Shown here: in pieces, positions 1-12,010 of the stretch
Numbering within the stretch: position 1 is the stretch's first letter
Layout of the letters: every line of letters begins with the position of its first letter
Origin: Symbiodinium sp. CCMP2592
Lineage: Eukaryota > Sar > Dinophyceae > Suessiales > Symbiodiniaceae
Length of the DNA: 64,000 nt
Assembly (NCBI GenBank): GCA_905221615.1
Contig: CAJNDT010004979.1
Span: 1 to 64,000 of the forward strand
Direction of reading: 5' to 3'
Translations under genes and position numbers: made by a program
Notes under the pieces: generated by a model
Seen by the model: only the letters and a program-made list of their open reading frames with translations
The model's database searches: none
What the model was told of the DNA's origin: nothing

Positions 1-735
1 TTTTTCTTTCTCCTTCATTCTCTTCTCTTATCTCTTATCTCTTCTCTCAGTATCGGCCCTGCCGACACTTTCGGGCCAAGATTTCCAGAGTATGCGCTAC
101 AAAAACCAGCATTTTGATAGCCCGCACTATAACATATGACATAAGTAACTAAGATGCCGGATATATTAGTTCCTTGCAGCACATCCTACGCCAGAAGTCC
201 GAAATATCGATGCGACCGATGTTTTCTGCGATACGTCGTTTATACTAGCTTGTACGGCATATCCTAGACGTTAGACGTCAACGTGCGAAGGCCGACATAT
301 CATTTATACTACTTTTTTCAATGATCCTAGATACGTGTATATTGAGGCCTTGCTTGATGACCTGAGGCAAGGAGCGGGGGGGTGGGCCTATTTTGCCCGA
401 GATAGCAAAGTTCTTATCGGATTTTATCCGTTCCCGCTTCACTTCTAACGTAGGTATTAATTGAAAGACTAGTTACGCTAGCTTTCGTGATTTATATTTT
501 CTAAAAAATAAGATTCGCAGAATAATCTTGAGAAGAATTCTTTATAAGATATTTCAGTATAATGAGTTTTCATTTCAATCACATTTTATTTTTCCATAGT
601 ATAAACTCATAAAAGATTTCTCTCTCTCTCTCTCTCTATATATATATGTATATAAATATATATCGTATTTGATTTAAATCATTCGTAGCCTCGTATTCTG
701 AGTTCTCAGATCTTAAAATTTTAGTGAATAGACGA
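1..735. other. AT-rich non-coding stretch
   Basis: No convincing open frame or motif is visible. The region is clearly richer in A and T than the rest of the window and ends in a simple repeat. It is read as intergenic or 3'-flanking sequence of the minus-strand exon that follows. Confidence 0.6.
617..665. repeat. (TC)n followed by (TA)n microsatellite
   Basis: A TC run of about ten units passes directly into an interrupted TA run. It is a compound simple repeat. Confidence 0.95.
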
Positions 736-738
736 CTA

Positions 739-3070
739 TTACAGAAAGATGGTGCGCAAAGAAAACATTTGTGTTTCGCCCACTTTCCGAGCAATCTTGC
801 GTTTCCGCTTCTTGATGCGCGGGGTGTCTGCCGGAACGACGTCGATGCTGGTAGCATTTGGCTGTGATGGCAAGCGCGAGTCGGCACGGGCCTCCACTTC
901 TGCGACTTTAACCTTGATTTTTTTCGTCTTGCATCTTCCGACCTTATGTGGCAATTGAAACACAGCAGCCGCAATGCACTATGGTTTATGATCGTGACAT
1001 GGCCTCCTTAAACACTTTAGCTGAGAGAAGTCGGGCCGCTGTAGCAGCAAATGATTCCAGGCCCACAGTTGGTTTTGCTCGAAGTCGGCGTCGTTTTCGA
1101 CGCATCGGGCACTTCACAGTCGCCTGCCGCCCAGTGCTCTTGGACTTTGCAGCCTGCTGAGCAGAGCTGCCAGCTGACGGTATTGGCCGCGAGCGTGCTT
1201 GCCTCCAGAGCAGTGAGTCTGACAAGTTGCCTGCAAAGCTGACATTCTGTTTGGCACCTGGCCTCATGCAGGCGCGCCTTTGATTTCATTAGACAAACAA
1301 CAGGAGCTTCATGTGGGACTTGGCACGACAGCATGTCAGTATATGTTGCAGAAGAGCTGCCAGGAAAGAATGGGATCTCCAGCAGCAAGCAACTCTGCTC
1401 GCAATGCGTCTCGCTTTTTCCGCCGCATTGCAGCGCTGCTGCTCAGCTTCTGGTGGTAAACCCTACAGTACCCTGTTTTAAGAGAGCGATCACGATGCGG
1501 CCAGCGGCCAGTGTTGTTTCAGCTCTGAAGCCCTGTTTCAGCTGATACAGTAGACAGACGACTGCAGAGTGGACAGACGACTGCAGAGTTTTTGCAACAG
1601 CCATTCGTGGAGATGGCAACTTCATGTTCGTCTGACAGCCTTGAGCAATGAACATGCTGCGCTGGAAGGGGGATTCACTTGTGGTGGCAAGTGATGGCAA
1701 TCGAGTGTAATCAAATGCAGTCACATCCACCACCGCTTGGCCTCATGACTTCTGAAGACTGCGATCCCACATGCGAGCCTTTTTGCAATGTGCAGGCGAG
1801 CGATGCTGCCTTCAGATCGTGTAGGCCTAGCAGTGCGGTGCAACTGCAAATCAAGCAGGCCTACTCCTGTGGATCTGAGAGAGAAGCCTGAAGTTGGCAT
1901 CATTACACTTCCAATGGCAAGTCGGACAGGTGATACACGTCCTGACCCCGCAGAAGCGCAGGACAGCGAGGCAACAGGCATCGGCAAGAGCTCACTGCTT
2001 TATGAAGCTGCTCTGTCCTCACACCACGCGGGGGCTCGACCTGATACGTGCGATGTGGACCCCGCCCGTTTTCTATCTGCTTCTGGCTTCTGAGAGATGT
2101 GTAGCCCGCGAGCACTCAGAAGTAGGAACCAGTACAAACACTCACAGACTATCTGTGATGCTGCCAGTGGAAACACTACAGCTGTGCATGTGCAGAAACA
2201 GAACCAAACTGCCAGCGGAGCAGTTGATGCGGAGGTAACAAGGCCGAGCTCACGGCGACCAGGGGAAGAGGCCACGAGGCTGCTAAGCCCATTAATTTTC
2301 CTCATCTCTGCCTGGAGTCGTGCTTTGACAGCTTTGAACGCTCGACTCTTGCGGAGCCGCCTCGCCCAAGGCAAATTCCAATGAGGCCACGTGCTCCAAG
2401 AACTCGCTCCTGTGCGCAGGCGCCCTTGCTACATCTCTCTCGGATCGTGAAGGTCCTCTGCGTTGCATTCACAAGCACGACCCCACCAAGCTGCATGAAC
2501 CACCTGTCGATAACCTTGCACTGGCTCTGACTGCCATAGGAAACGTTCTCATCCAGTCGAACCTGCCCACAGCTTCGATTAGCTCGCAGGGCAACCTCAG
2601 CAAACAAAACTTGTGCTGACGAGTTGTCAGAGGAGCCCTGCAGCTGAGAGACTGACCGCAGAGATGTGTGGATCATTCAAGGGTCGCAGGTAACCACACC
2701 CTCCCTCCTGTAGCGCGCAGTATTGCTAAGGCACATGAGGAGACACGGAAGTCTGGCAGCCTGCGAGAGTCCGGAGCCCATCGTGACCTGAAATGGGAGG
2801 AGCGGCTGTTGGGAGACTTTTGCATTTATTGATATTTCTCGTGGTGGGTGGCAGGTCTGCTGGCTGTGGTAGGGCTGGAATGGTGGACATATCAGCGAAA
2901 GAACCGAGCCAGTGTTGCGATGCCGGCTGCAAGTAGCTCCTCCATCTGGGAGCTTTGCCGACGAGCCTGAGTTCGCTTCGTCGCGAATCCATCGCCGAGC
3001 CTTATCTGGCCTGGCCTCGTCCGGACCACCAGGCTCGTAGACTGTGAATGTTGTCTGCACAAACCTCGAA
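739..3070 (-). CDS. candidate exons of an unknown cysteine-rich protein with a lysine-rich tail
   Basis: I do not recognise this gene. Several minus-strand stretches look like exons. At about 2385-2676 there is a segment with possible N-glycosylation sites (NRS, NVS, NAT) and paired cysteines. At about 2940-3090 there is a segment beginning near RVGRASRFVQTTF. At about 1017-1290 there is a cysteine-rich segment (CQTECQLC, then CSAGC). At 739-940 there is a basic C-terminal segment (IKKRKRKIARK) ending at a stop at 739. Cysteine spacing and sequons suggest a secreted or surface protein with a basic tail, but whether these pieces belong to one gene is inference. Exon edges were not resolved and no catalytic motif was seen. 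Confidence 0.3.
1553..1588. repeat. short direct repeat, two 18-bp units
   Basis: GACAGACGACTGCAGAGT occurs twice in direct succession apart from one or two junction bases. It is probably a recent slippage duplication in non-coding sequence. Confidence 0.85.
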
Positions 3071-3479
3071 GCTCTACCGACCCTGCTTGGCTGGAACACG
3101 CCCGCTCTGAGTGTCAGACTCTGGCCGGCTTCCTCGCAATAGGAATGTCTTCAACCGCTCAGGTGGCATCTCACTCACCTGGAACCATAATGGCACACCA
3201 TCCAAGATATCTACACACAGCTGTCGCGTGCTCGATAGAAACAAGACATGCTGGTGCAGCGCCAACTGCGTTTACAGCACCTCGCATGGATGCCTGCGAA
3301 GCGACGTTGTCTCGTCAAAATAACTTATCGCAGTTTGACACTGCCTGACCTCGAACTGCTGCCAGACTTCCACATCCTTCTCAGACGGCTGCTCCTCCCA
3401 ACGCGCAGATACACCCCAGGAAGTCCATGGCAGCTGTTGGCGGCTGAACACAGCTGCTCCTGAAATGCAAGAGCCGCAG

Positions 3480-4173
3480 CATCCAAGTGCGACACGACCT
3501 GCCAGTGTACTTCTCCACAACTTTCCGTGACACCGTTGCAATTCTCGGACTTGTTCCATCTCGGTGGGCTCCGCACAGACGATGCATCGACACCTTTAGT
3601 CAACATGCACGCGTGTTCCGCGACTGGCATGCCTCCGATTATCGCAGGTGTGATGTTTGCTGTGATAAGTTGCACAAGCAAGCGTGTGAGCGAGGCCTTT
3701 AACGTCAGCAGCTTGTATCCTGCCCACGATGATCACCTGTCGGTCTGTGTGGGATGCTTTTACTCTGGCAGCCCTTGTAATCGTTTCTTCGGTCACTCTG
3801 CCAGGTAGTGCAGGCGGTGCGAAAAGCACTCACATTCACGGCGTGGCGGTGTAGGATCAAACAACCAGCAGCATAAGATGATTCGGGACGAAGATGTACA
3901 TAGTGTAAGGCGGCACCTCCTGCCGGTCGATCCCAATGCTGTCAAGTACGCGTAGCACTTCGTGCACCAAGTACATAGTTGCCTGAAGCTCGGTGTCAGC
4001 TTGACAAAGCCATACACTGGGGCTCGCCGCCTAGCCTCTGTCAGGAAGAGCATCCTGATCCCGCTCTCCAGAGCCAAAGCTGCCTCTATGCAGAAGGATT
4101 GCTCTGCGACACTCTTCGTGTGCAGAACTGGAGCCTCACGTGCACTGGCCACTGCCGCTCCAATAGGAGGCAC
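3480..4173 (-). CDS. candidate exons of an unrecognised protein
   Basis: Several open minus-strand segments have protein-like composition. One starts with MPPIGAAVASAREAP at 4173. One lies at 3857-3982 behind a CAG acceptor, carries VLRVLDSIGIDRQEVPPYT and ends in the hydrophobic run MYIFVPNHLMLLVV. A third, at about 3690-3790, includes RQVIIVGRIQAADVKGL. The frames change between them, as expected for spliced exons, but the gap between the first two would be an intron of only about 40 bases. At least one boundary is therefore wrong. No family recognised. Confidence 0.35.
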
Positions 4174-4199
4174 CTATCGCGAATCGCTACGGTAACAGT

Positions 4200-5740
4200 T
4201 TGTCCGATGGCGCTGAATAGATGATTCCATCCGCTCCACTCATTTCGCACAATCTTAACTCAAGCCTTCAACTGGCCAACGGCAACGGAGCTGTGAGGTG
4301 TCACCTGGCTTAAAAGAAGCCATGGTGCGGCGATCGCTCTCCTTCAGTGATTCTGTTTCGGACCTGCAAGGAGCGGCCCCCGGCAAAGCGCAGCCTCAGA
4401 TACTGAACTCTCGAAGATGCGCCCTTTACCTCAGGAGTTGTCGTGTTTCAGCTGTCGGCCCATGCTGCCCATGTCTCTCCTCGAGGTCTCGGGAATTCGA
4501 GGGAGACTTCACCTGCAAACTCTCGATATCGACAACACGAGAGAAACCAAAACGAATCGAGACATATCCAAGCGCTGAAACATTCGCCTTTACTTGGAGT
4601 ACCCGGCTCTACTTCACGAGATCTGCTCACCTTCTTGTCCAAAGGGCGGCAAAGTCTCCGTAGGCTCCACACCCATGGAAGGACAGGGAAATCTCAAGGT
4701 TCTACTCTCAGCTGCTGGGAAATGTGGTGAGGTGAAGTAAGCATAGCGGGATGAAATTGAAGTGTCTTTGGTGGTCCCTAGGCTTAGAAAGCCTCGACAC
4801 GAAAGCAGTCTCATCTTTCTGGCTCGCGTGGCACCGCGCAGCGAATTCGGCCCAAAGCCATTCACAGTGTGCTACGGCGTACTGCAGCGACGGCCCCTTG
4901 CCATCTTTCGGTCCTGAGGGAGTAGATTCGATTCAGCAGCGTTCTCGTAGAGTTCTTATTGCAATCGCTGAAACTCCTGCGGTTTCATCGAGGCTGATGC
5001 TGCAGGAACTCGATCATTGCAAATGCAGGTCCCCAGCCGCCGGCAGTAGCTGGAGTGGCAGGCCTGAAGGTCTCGGTCTCGTCTCCACTCGATGGGCTCA
5101 GACAAAGAAGCAAACTACCAGACCTTCGTTGCCGGTCCCGCTTCAGCGGCTCGCAACCCGGTTGCTCGTGGTCGCTGCACGCTGTCTCTCTCCTGGTGCA
5201 ATGCATCTACGGCCGGCTGTTGGCGGGGGATTTGCGGTTAGGGGGGTTGTGGTCGCACTCGGACTTCGGGGCAATGATGAGGGGCAATCATGTTGGACTA
5301 CCACTGCCATCAGTAGTACTCGTACTAGTGATACAGCTTATTAGGGGCACTAGTCACTAGTGGCCACTACCAGACTTAACTCAACGAGAACTTGGCAGCA
5401 GCCTGACTTCCTTTGCCGTTGCTTGCTTCCCGCCTGGCTAGGACGAAGCCTGCATGGCAGGTTTGGCTTTCCTTTTCTGATGCATTTCCGACCTTGCCCT
5501 TTGGAAGTCTTTAGGATGTGTGACAAATGCCACCTAAATGTTGAAAGCGCCGGAGCCGGAGCCAAGTCTCCGAATGTGTGTAACATGGGTGGGTGGGTGG
5601 GTGGTGGGTGAGGGCGGAGTGATTCTGACGCAGTTCAGCATAATTGCGAAGGTATACTGCTTCTTGGACTGCTGAAAGTACCGGCATGTACTGCCCCCTT
5701 TGGGGCCGAGGCGATGAATTACGATGTATAGCTATTGCCA
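4200..5740. other. no supported gene
   Basis: Short open frames exist on both strands but none shows a family motif or a convincing exon structure. A degenerate GGGT run lies at about 5586-5610. A dispersed short repeat is annotated separately at 5425-5460. Confidence 0.4.
5425..5460. repeat. dispersed short repeat, copy 1 (CCCGCCTGGCTAGGACGAA)
   Basis: The 19-mer CCCGCCTGGCTAGGACGAA found here recurs exactly near 23122. A looser relative lies near 56070 (CCTACCTAGCAAGGACGAGG). The two exact copies lie about 17.7 kb apart. Confidence 0.75.
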
Positions 5741-7320
5741 CGTCCTTGGGAGGAGCAGCTTTGCCAGCCATGACCTGAGCTCGAGGTTAACAGCTTCCAA
5801 CTTCAGCGTGGAGGAGGCATCGATGCTGGGAAACTGGCACACGGCTCAAGCGAGTTCTCGGCCAGAACCTGCTGGTAGCTTATGGACTCCTGGCTCGCGA
5901 GTAAATTTGCCTCTCTTCCGAGCCGCTGCTGCATATGCTGTAGCCCACGGTGTTGACATGCTTCTGGAACTCAAGAAGTAAAGCTGCCCTTATGACATGT
6001 GAACGCATCTCCAGCGAGCTCCAATCCAGTTGTCGCCTGCCTCGCACGAGGGAGTAAACAGACTTAAAAGCTGTAGGCTGTCACCACATGCCTGCTCTGC
6101 CGCAGTGCCTTGTGGGCCAGCCGTGAGGTGCTCTTGAACTTTCGTGATCTCCGGGCGATCCAGCAACTCATGTTTGGTCATGTATGGAAGGATCTCTTCC
6201 AGCTCCTTGGCTCGTTAGGGCAGCCGTCTTTGCCGCGAATCTTGCATTGCAGCCGTGCCGCTGGCCAACCAATTCTCACTGTGCGGAGTTCCTGAACAAA
6301 ACTGAACTGCAACACCTTCAGCTGCACATGCGATCATAATCTCCGCGTTAGTTTCAATGCTCCTGAATCTGCAATGTCCGGCCCAAAGAGTACACATCAG
6401 CCTTCAAGCCGCTGTAGGCACCTGCCGTGCTGTATGGAAGCTGCTCCAAAGACACCTGCAAGACATGCAAAAGGGGCCTCCGCTTTCAACTTCGGGAGCT
6501 CGAAAGCCGACAGTTCCACATTTGCCGGAAAGCTGTTGGTCGGCCTTGCAGACTTCAACGAGGAAGGCTGCGTTTGCTCTCTGCGCTTTGCGCTTGTTAC
6601 TGTACCCCTTCAAACACCTGGGCTGGTGTTAGAGCGCCTGCTTTAGCTGACATGCCGTCACGAAGTCGCAAAGCCGTACTTCTCCTGCCAACGGACCCTC
6701 CTATGCATCGCAAGGAGGCTCGTTCTCCATTCATGGCCTGCAAAAACCGAGGAGGACCGGCCTGATCCAGAGAGGAGCACGTTGTCCGGCTTTATGTCGA
6801 GATGGCAAATCAGCCGCGAGTGCCTCCGTCGGTCTAAAAATGCAAGAAGAGGATGTTGCCGACAACATATGTTTCCATGCAAGGCACCACTCCGACCCCA
6901 TCCACGGCTAATGCGAAGACGTCGCAGAAAATCGATGGCCGAACTGTGGAAAACGCCCATTCCGACCCTATCGATGGCTAATGCGAACGTCTCAAAAAGC
7001 ATTCATGACCGACCTGCGATAAGGACCCCTCCGACCATGTGCAAACGTCTCTGTTGATGCCATATCGGATCGGCAGACTCACAAGAAGGTTTTGTTGTAG
7101 CCAAGTGTCAGGTGGCTCACCGCCTGCGAAGCATGCTAGCCCCCTCTCTCACTGCTTGCGGAGCGGATGATCATATGTGCTCTGCATCTCGTGACATGCC
7201 ATGGGCCAATGGGCCTCTAGCAGCTGCTGCACGACAGTCTTGGCGGTGTTGGCATACCGTCCCAGCCACTCTGACAGTCGACCACCAGCACAGAGCTCCA
7301 TCACTGTCCAGAACTCGCGC
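5740..7320 (-). CDS. protein kinase catalytic domain, multi-exon, HLD-type catalytic loop
   Basis: Ser/Thr-type kinase landmarks appear in the expected order when read right to left. The hinge region lies at about 7195-7300 (FWTVMELCAGGRLSEWL). The catalytic loop HLDIKPDNVLL is at 6772-6804, where the canonical HRD arginine is leucine while Asp (codon 6796-6798) and Asn are kept. A candidate DF of the magnesium loop is at about 6665 (VRLCDF), directly before a GT. The activation-segment end CGTVGFRAPEV is at about 6500-6545, DVYSLG of subdomain IX at about 6365, and RPEITKVQEHL of the C-lobe end at about 6125-6165. A hydrophobic, leucine-rich segment at about 5750-5850 may be the tail. The N-lobe with the glycine loop and catalytic lysine was not found, so the 5' end is open. 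Kinase identity is secure; subfamily and substrate are unknown. Confidence 0.8.
6885..7050. repeat. degenerate tandem repeat, unit about 70 bp
   Basis: The motif CTCCGACC, then GGCTAATGCGAA, then a CGTCT-like block recurs about two and a half times, with starts near 6887, 6957 and 7029. The copies have diverged by substitutions and small gaps. It lies inside an intron of the kinase gene, between the hinge and catalytic-loop exons. Confidence 0.75.
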
Positions 7321-7608
7321 TCTGAGTCAGATATCCCTTAGCTGCAAGATCTACATGGGAGTTTCTGCAAATAGGGGACCCTAACATAGCACCCTTAATA
7401 GTAGGATCCTTATGATAAGGACCCCAAAATAAGTACGCCTATTCTTCGGAAACTCCGACATTTTCTGCCGGCCTCACAAGTCTAGCCGAGTCTGTCCATG
7501 GTGCAGCCCGGTTGCCGTGCAGGCTGACAATGTAAGGGGACTTTGCGAGCGAGTGTAGCATCTGCGAGGCATGTGCGCTGCTGGGTGGCCCGCTCCTTCC
7601 CTGCTAAA

Positions 7609-7699
7609 CTTACCTTTGGTTAGTAGGGAATGGAGGAATGGTAGTAATAGTAGTTATAATTGTACCCCATTCCTCCATTCCCTACTAACCAAAGGCAAG
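7609..7699. repeat. near-perfect hairpin (33-bp arms, 25-bp loop)
   Basis: The left arm 7609-7641 and right arm 7667-7699 are reverse complements with one mismatch. The loop 7642-7666 is AT-rich. This could be a miniature inverted-repeat transposable element (MITE) or a structured 3' element. It overlaps the 3' end of the open exon that starts at 8471. No clear target-site duplication was seen. Confidence 0.9.
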
Positions 7700-8471
7700 T
7701 AAAAACCCAGACCACGACTGCCACAATCCCCGGCCTGGACCTCATTCAGGTAGTCTCCAGAACGGTGCACGTCGCAGCCCTTCTGGATTCTCTTTCCAGC
7801 GACGGTGATGCCGGTGCGCCTGAAAATGAGGCGATATTTTGTGGCCGCCGTCGTGTGGGCACGCAAACTGGCACTGTAGCAAACAGACCTGTGACGCAAG
7901 CGATACACTGCCGACATTGGAGTCTCCTTGGCGCTGCAGGGGCGAGACAAAAACTCAAGCATGGTTTCGACAGTCCAGCTCATGATGATTGGTTCGGTCC
8001 GAGCACGTCGATCAGATCTAACATCTCGAACTCGGTCAAGTCCAACCTTTTCGAAGTTAGGCAACGATGAGTAACCCCTCACGGGCGAAATCGTCCAGCC
8101 TTCTGGCACCTGGGAGTACTGCGGTCTCCTGACTTGAAACCGCAGATTGCCGCTGCTTCCGTATCTTTGTCGCAGATCCCACCGCTCTTGCAGCTGCGAC
8201 CATGTGTGTCCTTGTAGCGCTGTGGGCTGGCTATCGGCGGCCTGTTCCTCTGATCGCCAGTTCTCAGAACACCTGCATGCCTCCAGCTGTCCGAGCCGCA
8301 ATGGAGTGTCATCACACATCGGATGGCTGTGTCCGGGGGCCTGCTCGCAGAAGGCTGTTCCGGGCGAGGCGCAGAAGCTCCTGCCAAACAGACCCAAGGA
8401 CCGCCGTGGCTTCAATATCTTCAGAACTTCCCGGTCTGGAAGAGCCTTGACTGACGGCACCGACTGCTCCA
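7654..8471 (-). CDS. long open exon, unknown protein
   Basis: About 272 codons are open. The exon probably starts at 8471 behind the acceptor CTTTCCAG, because the first codon there is GTG rather than ATG; it is therefore internal, not a gene start. Visible features are a basic first segment (VLKILKPRR), a glutamine- and arginine-rich middle (about residues 95-125) and a mixed C-terminal part. No domain was recognised. The last codons run into the hairpin at 7609-7699, so the true exon end is probably a splice site before it. It lies upstream of the kinase exons on the same strand and could be the kinase N-terminal region, but no glycine loop was seen to prove it. Confidence 0.5.
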
Positions 8472-8519
8472 CTGGAAAGGTCCTGTGCAGTGCAGCATGT
8501 GGGCAATGACATTCGATTT

Positions 8520-9958
8520 GTGAGAGCTCAGTTGAGCCTCTGGCCTCTGGTATTCAGAGAAGAAACCTCTGTCAGTTTATCACTGATCACCCGTGCAGAG
8601 ATAACAGGCACCATCCAAATGATACTTCTGCCCATCATCCTTTCCAATGACATCGTGCGCCAGGGCTTGTCACAACAGGTGCACTTGAGTGACCTGGGCT
8701 TGACCAGGATCTCCCCACGCCATCAGGCTGTTGCCAACATGTCTCGGGAAGAATGCAGCTCCTTGTGCCGCAATGCTTCTCCGCCCACTTTTCCTTGCTG
8801 CGACTCTACCAGAGCCTCTTTCGAAGGAGGCTCCTGCAAAGGAGGCAAGGTGGGGAAGTGATGCTGCCGACCTTCTGAGAGGCCAGCCAAGTCTTGTAAT
8901 GACGGTCGAGTACTGTAGCTTCGTGAAAGCCGGAAGTCGATCATGATTTGCTGACGATAGACATTCCGCTATGTTCAGCAACGAAGAGGGCCACTAATGC
9001 GTCTCTCCCGAGAGAAACATGACGCTGTGCTGATCAAGTCCTTCACTATCTCGTAGCTTCTCTGACTTGCACCGCATCCCATGGGCAGTACCTGCCTGTT
9101 GCGAACTCACTCTTCCTCCTGCAGGCTCTAAACTTGAAGCTCTTCTGCCTCAGTTCTTGCAAGATGTGGAGGGCCCTAATGCTCGGCTTGTGGAATCAGG
9201 AGACTCCATCTGCTTGGCTCTTGCAAAGTATTGGGTGAAACACTCTTCGAGCCATCCGTGCAGTGGGTCGATTAGTCTGCATATCTAGTCGGCAACATGT
9301 GACAGAGGCATCATTGTGACAGAGTGTTGAGCAGTTCTCTGGGCAGGCCTGCAGTGGTATCTCTGTCAGAGCATTCCTAAGTGAGGAGGATCTAACCGCC
9401 ATTTCCGCAAGTTTTTCCTCCACCCGCAAGTAGCAAGCCTTCAAGAGCTGCTCCGGGTCCCAGGCACCACCTCTCGGGATGCAGTGGCGGCCTCGGCACG
9501 AGGAGAGCACACTCGGCCGATCACACTGTGCTGCACCCATGTGCGAGCGAGGTGCCTGGCGCCAGTTCGCATACCTGGGTCAGACAGCCGAGACCACAGG
9601 CAGCGTCTCTCTCCCTTTGCTAGGGGGACTGGGCGGGCAAAGGCGTCTGTCTTTCGCAAGCCAAGGATGATTGTATGGCCAACCTTTCCCGCAGCTCAGG
9701 CGCACCCCCGTAATGTTTGGGGAAGCCAGGTGAAGTTGCTTTCTCGGGCAGACTAAGCCAAGTCAGCGGCTGAGTATTATATCACTTCTCATACCATGAC
9801 TTCACCTGTTTGCGAAGTGCTGGTTGGCCGGAGCAGCTGGCAACACTCGAAAAACAGAAGTAAGGGGTCTTGCTTGCACTCGGACAAGGAGCCGGAGCTC
9901 CCGCGCGCGGGCGCGCACCGGTCTTCAGTTTGTCTGTGACACTTCACTAAGTAAGGGG

Positions 9959-10004
<46 letters not shown>

Positions 10005-12000
10005 CTCTCTCTCTCTGTCTCTGAACAGGATGCACTCCAGCACACGTGTCGAGGCCACGGCCACAGGCCGGGGTCGTCGCCAAGGCGGTCGATAAGTGCG
10101 TGGATGTGGCCAAGTCGACTCAGGCAGACGCCCTCCGTCTTTCTCTGAAAATCAACAGCACAGAACACAGCACCGGCGCTGAGCACCTTTGTGTAGTCTC
10201 GTCGAGCGTCACGAATGCCTCCCAAAATCTCCAGGAATGCGCTCGGACACCAGCACACATGTAGAGTGACCCGTGAACCTTTCAAGCTCAAATCATGCAT
10301 GATGAATCGTTGAATGTTCGCGTTCGAACACATAAAAGAAACGAATCAAGATTGCCTTTAGTTGGCTTCGAGCACCCAGCCTAGACTCCTAGACTTGCAA
10401 TTTCGCGGACTTGCAGGAGCTGAGCATTAGGCAAGCTTCTGCATGTTCAATTAAGGCACATGTGCCTGAGCAGCCAGGCGCACATTGTTCCACACATAGC
10501 CTCAAGTAGCCAGCGTTGTGTAGGATTGGCGCCCAGAAATTCTGCTGGCAGGATTTTACAACTCGCAACACCATCAAATGTATCGACCCCCTGGCGGCTG
10601 CGGCAAGAGAAGACCGCCCCGCAGTCCGATTGCAATCTAGGCAAGCCGTAGTAGATGCTACAAGTATTAGGTACAGCTGCAATGAAGCTGATTCGACAGC
10701 CTCTCTCGTCGCATGCCGAGCTGCGCCAGGTAGGAGCAACGCTTAGCCAATCACATCCGCTGCCACGTCGATCGCAAGCCTCTCTTTTTCGACAGTTTTG
10801 TTTTTCCCGCTCTGCGTCGCACGAGGCGACACACAGCTGCACCGACCTGATCTGAAGCCTTGCTACCGTCGGAATGACAGCGTCTCCAGGTTGCAAAAGC
10901 CTTGCAAGTGCCTCCTGCCTCAACATGCTAGATTACTAGAACCTTGCACCTTGTAACAAACCCGGGATCTCTGTCTCTCTCGCTGAACTCCAGATCCTAG
11001 GGTTCGGGGTGCTCAAGATGTGAAGCTCCAGAAATCCCTTAACAATGCCCAACCAAAACAGCCTTCGGCACAAGGTTGGCGGCCCATGCTGCGGCATCCA
11101 GGTGACGCATGGCCTGCTTGAGCTTTCAACTGGGCCTAGTTCGCGGAGGCATCGGAGGCCGTCGGCCGCAAAGGCTTAAACCACTCGAAGTCTACCTCAA
11201 GCCCCAGTAGCTTTGGGCTCTTGATGGCCGATGCTCCTTGGAGCGGGGCCTCCTTTCTGTCGAGGCAAAACGGAAAGCACAAGCCAAAGGCGCCTGCTCT
11301 TCGCTCAATGGCAAGCTTGCCTTGTCCTTACGCACTGCAGATCACTCTACACAGGCGCACGCACTTACAGACAGCTTCCTGGCTTCTGGTCACAGCCAGA
11401 GTTGAACATCCCAGCCTGAGCAAAAGCACTTGGTCAATCTGTAGATCGACTTCGCCAATTCATGATGCGAAACATACCTGCTGAGCCGCTGGCAACAAAA
11501 GCCGACCGGTTGACAGGCCCATTCCCGCGATTCCATCCAAAGAGCAAGATGGCTCCCGAGCATTTGCGCGATGTGCGTGCTTTGCCGCGGAGCGGTTCTC
11601 CTGGACAATTTCGTAAACAACTACTGCTGGAACTCGGGCATCCTGTTGCAGCATCTCGGTGTAATGCATCGGGCGAAACAGCACAATTTCAAGGCTGTGC
11701 TTGATGGTGGCAACAGCTGAGAAGAGTGACTAGAGTTCTGATACAAGCACGCAGCGTATCATACCTATCGGAACCTCCACCAAGACGAACTGGCTGTAGT
11801 CTCAACTTTAAGTTGGTCCCATGAGTGGACAGTGGATTTCTATGGAATGAATCGACTTTCTCTGGCACTGCTGTGTATTGAAGAGCACCAGCGGATAACA
11901 GCTCTTTTCAGTCATCCAGTTCGAGTGTCACCCTTCGCACAACAGGCATGCCTGCTGCAGGTGGGGGTGCGAGCTCAGAAGCAGAATTTCTTTTCGACGA
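8520..12000. other. no supported gene; introns or intergenic DNA
   Basis: Many short open frames occur on both strands without recognisable motifs. The clearest minus-strand open pieces are around 8670-8980 and 10450-10930, the latter cysteine-rich. A CT microsatellite at 9958-10022 is listed separately. I cannot say whether these are exons. Confidence 0.4.
9958..10022. repeat. (CT)n microsatellite
   Basis: About thirty CT units with two short interruptions. The apparent RERERE proteins read through it on the minus strand are translations of the repeat and were not treated as genes. Confidence 0.95.
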
Positions 12001-12010
12001 CGTGCCTCAG

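Noticed and set aside
9947-10333. Arg/Glu-repeat proteins on the minus strand
   Set aside because: They are translations of the CT microsatellite at 9958-10022 and have no flanking coding character.
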